Source: Erythrobacter sp. JK5 (lineage in GTDB: Bacteria; Pseudomonadota; Alphaproteobacteria; Sphingomonadales; Sphingomonadaceae). From it: DNA of 64,000 bases. Shown piece after piece: positions 63,443 to 64,000 of this stretch; the stretch's first letter is position 1, and each line of letters begins with the position of its first letter. The notes beneath the pieces are model-generated. The model worked only from the letters and a program-made list of their open reading frames with translations. It searched no databases and had not been told where the DNA came from. Made by a program: the position numbers and the translations under genes. The DNA lies in the NCBI RefSeq assembly GCF_018205975.1, contig NZ_CP073577.1, forward strand, positions 2,604,001 through 2,668,000, given 5' to 3'.

Positions 63443-64000
63443 ATGCCCGGTCCGCTGCTCGATACATTGAAGGGTGCGAAGCCCGATATCGCCCCCGTCT
63501 GGCTCATGCGCCAAGCGGGGCGATACCTGCCGGAATATCGCGAACTGCGCGCGGAAAAGGGCGGGTTTCTCGAACTGGTCTATGACAGCGAAGCCGCGGC
63601 CGAAATCACCGTCCAGCCGATCCGGCGGTTCGGGTTCGATGGCGCGATCCTGTTTTCCGATATCCTGATCGTCCCGCATGCGATGGGGCAAGGGCTTGCG
63701 TTTCTCGCCGGAGAGGGGCCGAAGCTGAGCCCGACCCTGCTCGAAGCGGAACTGAACGATTTCACCGCCACCCCCGCGAGGTTCGATCCGATCTACGAGA
63801 CGGTGCGGCTCACCCGCCGGCAGATCGGCGACGCGGTGACGATGCTCGGCTTTGCAGGATCGCCCTGGACGGTCGCAACCTACATGATCGCGGGCGAAGG
63901 TTCGAAGGATCAGGGCCCCGCGCGGCTGCTCGCCTACCGCGATCCGGCCCGCATGCAGGCAATCCTCGATGCGATCATCGAGGTGTCGGTTACCTATCTG
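63443..64000 (+). CDS. hemE: uroporphyrinogen decarboxylase (3' end outside window)
   Basis: Partial: the first 186 residues are visible and the frame is open at the window end. PVWLMRQAGRYLPEYRELR (residues 18-36) and LFSDILIVPHAMG with the catalytic Asp are diagnostic of HemE, followed by GFAGSPWTVATYMIAG. It decarboxylates uroporphyrinogen III to coproporphyrinogen III in haem synthesis. AGAGGAAC precedes the ATG. It stands next to the putative origin, as in other alphaproteobacteria. Confidence 0.97.
   Translation, partial: MPGPLLDTLKGAKPDIAPVWLMRQAGRYLPEYRELRAEKGGFLELVYDSEAAAEITVQPIRRFGFDGAILFSDILIVPHAMGQGLAFLAGEGPKLSPTLLEAELNDFTATPARFDPIYETVRLTRRQIGDAVTMLGFAGSPWTVATYMIAGEGSKDQGPARLLAYRDPARMQAILDAIIEVSVTYL

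Overview
The window is a gene-dense, GC-rich chromosomal segment of an alphaproteobacterium. The gene families and their order point to Sphingomonadales, most likely the Erythrobacteraceae: a PopZ-like DUF2497 protein, DUF2093, DUF1491, UrcA, an Rrf2-led suf operon, and the alphaproteobacterial origin neighbourhood. I see no CRISPR array, insertion sequence, prophage, rRNA or tRNA gene. The organism call is inferred from families and synteny, not from a database search.

Layout. 1-4594: an App1-type phosphatase end, an alpha/beta hydrolase, and two M48 proteases flanking a DsbA-like oxidoreductase. 4693-6749: a LytS/LytTR two-component pair. 7015-9638: nadC, a membrane protein, a secreted RNase T2 and a SUKH (SMI1/KNR4) protein in one tight unit. 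9689-11379: a SpoIIAA-like protein behind a near-perfect FNR/FixK box, psiE and tadA. 11543-15567: rpmB, a phytase-like protein, an M23 lipoprotein, DUF2093 and xseA. 15566-16842: purD, broken by a one-base frameshift. 16901-21124: a cytochrome c lipoprotein, a PfkB-family kinase, an EI24-type membrane protein and hypothetical genes. 21190-27980: the Rrf2-sufBCDS-sufT-sufA operon with three extra genes inside and an IscR type-1-like box in front. 28093-31961: two AraC paralogues flanking a DUF885 lipoprotein. 32300-37115: pyrD, gamma-glutamyltransferase and a long-chain acyl-CoA synthetase. 37119-39318: a HEPN-like protein, a hypothetical gene, and a ThiS-ThiG fusion that also carries a one-base frameshift. 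39380-43227: a MerC-like gene with a Zur-like box, ctaA, cutA, a hypothetical gene, rplM and rpsI. 43312-48929: small membrane proteins, a metallophosphoesterase, UrcA, a second LytS/LytTR pair and fumC. 49076-54376: a degenerate PCMT-like protein, TolC, PopZ-like, an S9 peptidase and a 2Fe-2S protein. 54373-59386: CBS protein, ErpA-like, xthA, a SleB-like hydrolase, DUF1491, thioesterase, ptsN and hpf. 59432-64000: dnaQ, coaE, aroE, maf, the PpsR-type regulator, a putative chromosomal origin, and the start of hemE.

How the parts work together. Genes are packed in short operons with ATGA, GTGA or TGATG overlaps. The suf operon supplies Fe-S clusters, with a second A-type carrier at 55278. rplM-rpsI and rpmB supply ribosomal proteins, and hpf handles ribosome hibernation. 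ctaA feeds haem A to terminal oxidases; hemE belongs to haem synthesis. The right end matches the Caulobacter order hemE-origin-RP001(DUF299)-maf-aroE-coaE-dnaQ, so this window very likely runs up to the replication origin.

Most unusual observations: two independent single-G losses that break purD and thiSG; a two-hairpin intergenic repeat present twice with compensatory base changes; recognisable IscR-, Zur- and FNR-type operators; the RNase T2/SUKH gene pair; a HEPN-like gene downstream of one copy of the repeat; and a candidate small RNA ending in a strong terminator at 32012-32043.
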